From: an uncultured Candidatus Peregrinibacteria bacterium
GTDB taxonomy: Bacteria; Patescibacteriota; JACMRA01
Length of the DNA stretch: 8,738 bases
Assembly (NCBI GenBank): GCA_937127165.1
Contig: CAKZLR010000048.1
Span: 1 to 8,738 of the forward strand
Reading direction: 5' to 3'
Part shown: positions 6,233 to 8,738 of the stretch, one piece after another
How positions within the stretch are numbered: the first letter of the stretch is position 1
Layout of the letters: each line of letters opens with the position of its first letter
Translations under genes and position numbers: made by a program
The notes under the pieces: model-generated
The model's input: only the letters and a program-made list of their open reading frames with translations
Databases searched by the model: none
What the model was told of the DNA's origin: nothing

Positions 6233-8133
6233 ATTTTCTCTTTTTGTTCTACAACAAATTCAACGCGGTCTGCATATTCGGCTTGCTTGCCCGGATTCCA
6301 TTGGTCCACCGGTCTGATATAACCTACTACTCTAGAATACACTTCGCAAACTTCCCCACACTTTGGGCAGTTTTCATGTTCACCTTTGATATAACCACAT
6401 TTTGGACAGATACTAAAAGTTGGGGTTAGGGTAAAGTAAGGAAGGCGATAATTTTCAGCAATTCTTCTAACTAAATTTTTGGTAGTTTCTAGATCTGAGA
6501 TTCTTTCTCCCAAAAAACCGTGAAATACGGTACCTCCGGTGTATTTAGTTTGTAAATTATCTTGTAAATCTAGTGCTTCAAAAATATCTTCGGTGTAACC
6601 AACTGGTAATTGAGTGGAGTTGGTATAATACGGTTCGGCGGTGTGTTGTTTAACTTGCTTGTCATTAGCAACGATGATTTCAGGGTATTTTTTCTTATCT
6701 AGGCGAGCTAGTCTGTAGCTGGTGCCTTCAGCAGGGGTAGCTTCTAGGTTGTATAAATTACCGGTTTCCTCTTGGTAGGTTCTAATTTTTTCTCGCATAA
6801 AGTCCATAATATCGCTGGCAAGTTGTTGCCCTTCTTCAGAGGTAATATCTTTTTTGATAAAATTAACCAAAAGTTCGTTCATACCTACTAAACCGATGGT
6901 AGAAAAATGGTTTGACCAATATTTACCAAATCTCTGTTTGATTCCGCTAAGATAAAATTTGGAATATGGATAAAGCCCGTTTTCGGTAAAATGTTCTACG
7001 ATTTGTCTTTTAATCTCCAAACTTTCTTTGGCTGTGTCCATAAGGTTTGATAATTTTTCAAATAGCTCTAGTTTGTTAAAAGAAGTGTAACCAAGCCTAG
7101 GTAAATTGATAGTTACCACTCCAATTGAGCCAGTGAGAGGGTTGGAGCCAAATAAGCCACCACCTCTGGTTCTCAGTTCGCGGTTATCCAGTCTTAAGCG
7201 ACAACACATTGAGCGAGCGTCCTCGGGGTTCATATCCGAGTTGATAAAGTTAGCAAAGTAAGGAATACCATATTTAGCTGTCATCTCCCAAATTTTATTG
7301 TAGCGACTATCACCCCAGTCAAAGTCTTTGGTTATGTTGTATGTGGGAATGGGAAAAGTAAAAATACGACCACTATTATCTCCAGCTATCATCACATCAG
7401 CAAAAGCTTCGTTGATCATATTCATTTCTTCTTGGAAATCTCCATATTTTTCAGGTTTTAATTCGCCACCGATAATAACATGTTCATTAGCTAAATATTT
7501 AGGTGGATTGATGTCAAAAGTTAGGTTGAAAAAAGGTGTTTGAAAACCAACTCTGGTGGCTACATTCATATTAAACACAAAAGACTGCATCTCTTGATAG
7601 ACTTCTTTATATGTTAAGCGATCATAGCGGATAAATGGGGCTAGTAAGGTGTCAAAATTAGAAAAAGCTTGAGCTCCAGCAGATTCTCCCTGTAAAGTGA
7701 AAATAAAATTCACGATCTGACCAAGTGCTGAACTGAAGTGTTTGGGAGCGGAGCAGGCGACTTTATTAGGTACTCCAGTAAAACCAAGCCTAAGCAAATC
7801 TTGCAGATCCCAACCGCAACAATAAGAATTTAACTCTCCTAAATCGTGAATATGAAAATCTCCATTAAGATGAGCTGAAGCGATGTGCTTAGGATAAATC
7901 TTTTCTAACCAGTAAATTTTGGTTACTTCGTTGCTAATGTAGTTTCGCAAACCTTGTAAAGAAAAACCCATATTAGCATTCTCTTTTACTTGCCAATCTA
8001 GTTTGTCTAAGTAACTTTGAGTTAAAGACAGGATTTTAGAGTTATCTGTGTTGATTTGACTGATAATATCTCGTTCTATTAGTTTAATGGAAAAAGGGTT
8101 TTGTTGGGAGCTTAAGTTTGGATTTGTAGACAT
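6229..8133 (-). CDS. nrdD: anaerobic (class III) ribonucleoside-triphosphate reductase
   Basis: Reduces ribonucleoside triphosphates to deoxy forms without oxygen, using a glycyl radical installed by the radical-SAM activase NrdG. From ATG at 8133 the protein is 634 residues. Visible marks are HIHDLG (94-99), the active-site thiyl cysteine in NSYCCGWDL (C105, adjacent C106), the second-cysteine region SMCCRLRL (C310/C311), GVVTINLPR (338-346), the zinc knuckle CPKC (576-579) and CPKC (589-592), and the glycyl-radical motif RVVGYIRPV with Gly604, 30 residues from the end. It lacks the N-terminal ATP-cone of E. coli NrdD, so dATP feedback by that domain should be absent. TGSIGVV replaces the GRNNLGVV type, which suggests a thiol-redoxin rather than formate reductant (inference). 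An in-frame GTG at 8193 would add 20 hydrophobic, low-complexity residues and is rejected. nrdG is not in the window. Confidence 0.96.
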   Translation of the reverse strand: MSTNPNLSSQQNPFSIKLIERDIISQINTDNSKILSLTQSYLDKLDWQVKENANMGFSLQGLRNYISNEVTKIYWLEKIYPKHIASAHLNGDFHIHDLGELNSYCCGWDLQDLLRLGFTGVPNKVACSAPKHFSSALGQIVNFIFTLQGESAGAQAFSNFDTLLAPFIRYDRLTYKEVYQEMQSFVFNMNVATRVGFQTPFFNLTFDINPPKYLANEHVIIGGELKPEKYGDFQEEMNMINEAFADVMIAGDNSGRIFTFPIPTYNITKDFDWGDSRYNKIWEMTAKYGIPYFANFINSDMNPEDARSMCCRLRLDNRELRTRGGGLFGSNPLTGSIGVVTINLPRLGYTSFNKLELFEKLSNLMDTAKESLEIKRQIVEHFTENGLYPYSKFYLSGIKQRFGKYWSNHFSTIGLVGMNELLVNFIKKDITSEEGQQLASDIMDFMREKIRTYQEETGNLYNLEATPAEGTSYRLARLDKKKYPEIIVANDKQVKQHTAEPYYTNSTQLPVGYTEDIFEALDLQDNLQTKYTGGTVFHGFLGERISDLETTKNLVRRIAENYRLPYFTLTPTFSICPKCGYIKGEHENCPKCGEVCEVYSRVVGYIRPVDQWNPGKQAEYADRVEFVVEQKEKM

Positions 8134-8271
8134 AACAGAAAAGTTAAAATTTAAAAAATAAACACAAAAAACAAACACAAAAACAACCCTCACGAAAATT
8201 TGTAAGTGATAACAAAGTATTACTAAAAACTACAAAATTCGGACTAGTTATTGTTTGTAACTTTTAAGGAG

Positions 8272-8331
8272 AAAATACAGTTTTATAAAAAAAACTGTCA
8301 GAAAATTTGAAAAAATTTTTACATCTGTCAA
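8272..8331 (-). promoter_or_regulatory. candidate nrdD-proximal promoter(s)
   Basis: On the minus strand CTGACA (8301-8296), an 18-bp spacer and TATTTT (8277-8272) make a plausible promoter about 140 bp before the nrdD ATG. A perfect TTGACA sits 30 bp further upstream (8331-8326) with a poor AAATTT at the 17-bp position. The two -35-like copies share the hexamer TGACAG, so they may be alternative promoters or a repeated protein site. Confidence 0.35.
8277..8298. repeat. 8-bp inverted repeat upstream of nrdD
   Basis: ACAGTTTT (8277-8284) and AAAACTGT (8291-8298) are perfect inverted copies around a 6-bp spacer. They lie between the candidate -35 and -10 of the proximal nrdD promoter, the usual place for a repressor operator. 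A hairpin in the message is the alternative. Confidence 0.45.
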
Positions 8332-8340
8332 AAAATGTAA
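8319..8340. repeat. 6-bp inverted repeat upstream of nrdD
   Basis: TTACAT (8319-8324) and ATGTAA (8335-8340) flank a 10-bp spacer that contains the TTGACA/CTGTCA element. It could be an operator over the distal -35 or a chance AT repeat. Confidence 0.3.
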
Positions 8341-8415
8341 CCTTACACATAATCTGAATAACAATTATGCCTTATATAATCAGTACTAACAGGTTTTTCT
8401 AGGTTTAATTTGTAA

Positions 8416-8439
8416 ACGAAATACGAGTTTGTTTCGTAT
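8416..8439. repeat. overlapping inverted repeats (competing hairpins)
   Basis: ATACGA (8421-8426) pairs with TCGTAT (8434-8439) around a 7-nt loop, while ACGAAA (8416-8421) pairs with TTTCGT (8432-8437) around a 10-nt loop. The two stems share bases and cannot form together. They lie within a possible long nrdD leader. Confidence 0.4.
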
Positions 8440-8528
8440 AAAATAAACTATGAATAGTATAAAAATATCTAAAATTTATACTACAAATAGTAGGTCTACT
8501 TACTTTGACTTGATAAAAACAGAGACAA

Positions 8529-8576
8529 ACACCATAAATGGTGATTTTTTTTGACCATCAATACTATATCTAGAAT
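8529..8576. promoter_or_regulatory. tandem NrdR-box-like operator
   Basis: Site A is ACACCATAAATGGTGA (8529-8544) and site B is ATACTATATCTAGAAT (8561-8576). Each matches the published consensus acaCwAtATaTwGtgt at 12 of 16 positions; site B keeps all six strongly conserved bases and site A five. Centres are 32 bp apart with a 16-bp linker, the normal arrangement for the ribonucleotide-reductase repressor NrdR. On the minus strand TTGATG and TTTATG, 17 bp apart, overlap the two boxes as a weak promoter pointing at nrdD. The boxes lie about 400 bp from the nrdD start, farther than usual. Site A followed by eight T residues also resembles a plus-strand terminator (CACCAT/ATGGTG then T8), but nothing upstream on that strand needs one. 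Confidence 0.5.
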
Positions 8577-8647
8577 CAGACTTGCTTGATATCGACTATC
8601 CAAGATCGACACCACCTTATTTGACAATATAGAATTTGGAGTTATCT

Positions 8648-8679
8648 CTTTTAAATTGATATGCTTTTAAATTGATATG
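8648..8679. repeat. perfect 16-bp tandem duplication
   Basis: CTTTTAAATTGATATG occurs twice back to back (8648-8663 and 8664-8679). It is non-coding as far as can be seen and likely arose by replication slippage, but it sits between the NrdR-like boxes and the open frames at the right edge, so it also moves any promoter spacing there. Confidence 0.8.
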
Positions 8680-8738
8680 ATTTTTGACTCTTTGGTTTGG
8701 GCTAGCTTAAAGATGCTTTTGAAGACCATGAACACACG
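8667..8738. other. possible gene fragment at the right edge, strand unresolved
   Basis: On the plus strand an ATG at 8677 opens a frame of 20 codons running off the window (MIFDSLVWASLKMLLKTMNT). A TTGACA at 8621-8626 with TATCTC 16 bp on could drive it, but no Shine-Dalgarno sequence is present. On the minus strand a frame enters from the edge and ends at TAA (8669-8667), giving a tail SIFKLAQTKESKIISI. Only one, or neither, is real. Neither fragment is long enough to name. Confidence 0.2.

Larger units (their letters stand above)
8134..8738. other. long non-coding region upstream of nrdD
   Basis: About 600 bp without a convincing complete gene. From nrdD outward it holds promoter-like elements (8272-8331), an 8-bp inverted repeat (8277-8298), a 6-bp inverted repeat (8319-8340), competing hairpins (8416-8439), a tandem pair of NrdR-like boxes (8529-8576) and a 16-bp tandem duplication (8648-8679). 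The last 60 bp are visibly richer in G+C (about 40%) and open on both strands, so a gene may begin or end at the right edge. Confidence 0.6.

Noticed and set aside
7328..7543. 71-codon plus-strand frame inside nrdD
   Set aside because: It is a shadow of the conserved nrdD coding frame.
8134..8193. GTG start adding 20 hydrophobic residues to NrdD, resembling a signal peptide
   Set aside because: The added residues come from a T-rich low-complexity stretch. NrdD is cytosolic, and the ATG at 8133 fits the family N-terminus.
8530..8552. Plus-strand intrinsic terminator (CACCAT/ATGGTG followed by T8)
   Set aside because: Shape is acceptable, but no plus-strand gene lies upstream, and the companion box 32 bp away favours an NrdR operator. 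Kept as an alternative.
8450..8554. 34-codon plus-strand ORF (MNSIKISKIY...)
   Set aside because: It has no ribosome binding site. Its end coincides with the NrdR-like box and T-run, and any terminator there would cut the message before the stop codon.
1..8738. CRISPR array, tRNA, rRNA or insertion sequence
   Set aside because: No spaced repeat series, cloverleaf with a GGTTCRA arm, rRNA signature or transposase was seen on either strand.

Overview
The window is AT-rich (roughly one third G+C by eye) and holds four complete protein genes in standard code, one probable gene tail at the left edge, one membrane-linked gene of unknown function, and two long non-coding stretches. The style points to a candidate-phyla-radiation (Patescibacteria) genome. 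Proteins are compact, pyrD is of the Cys-type with an unusual N-terminal extension, IF-2 is short (635 aa), the anaerobic ribonucleotide reductase lacks an ATP-cone, and a nucleotidyltransferase-like membrane protein of a type I associate with such genomes sits beside a GT4 glycosyltransferase. TGA does not interrupt the 330-635 codon genes, so the UGA=Gly code of Gracilibacteria/Absconditabacteria is unlikely. The phylum is inferred by recognition, not by a search.

Layout. 3-83 (+): probable C-terminal tail of an unidentified protein. 84-280: AT-rich intergenic region with a tandem 12-bp palindromic repeat and a lone TATAAT. 281-1369 (+): pyrD, dihydroorotate dehydrogenase, with FMN- and orotate-site residues intact. 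It converges, across only 29 bp, on a leftward pair: a GT4 glycosyltransferase (3653-2415) followed 23 bp later by a nucleotidyltransferase-fold protein with a C-terminal hydrophobic segment (2391-1399). This pair is probably one surface-glycan transcription unit. Further right, also leftward, is infB (5759-3852), standing alone without nusA or rbfA. A 469-bp non-coding gap follows. Then comes nrdD (8133-6229), the anaerobic (class III) ribonucleotide reductase, whose nrdG activase is not in the window. The right edge (8134-8738) has no convincing gene.

The most informative non-coding signal is a pair of 16-bp palindromic sites at 8529-8544 and 8561-8576. Each matches the published NrdR-box consensus at 12 of 16 positions, and their centres are exactly 32 bp apart, the usual three-turn NrdR spacing. 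They lie about 400 bp upstream of nrdD. This implies either a long, hairpin-rich nrdD leader or control of a gene beyond the right edge.

Together the genes cover nucleotide supply (pyrimidine synthesis, deoxynucleotide production under anaerobiosis), translation initiation and cell-surface polysaccharide work. No mobile element, CRISPR array, tRNA or rRNA was recognised.
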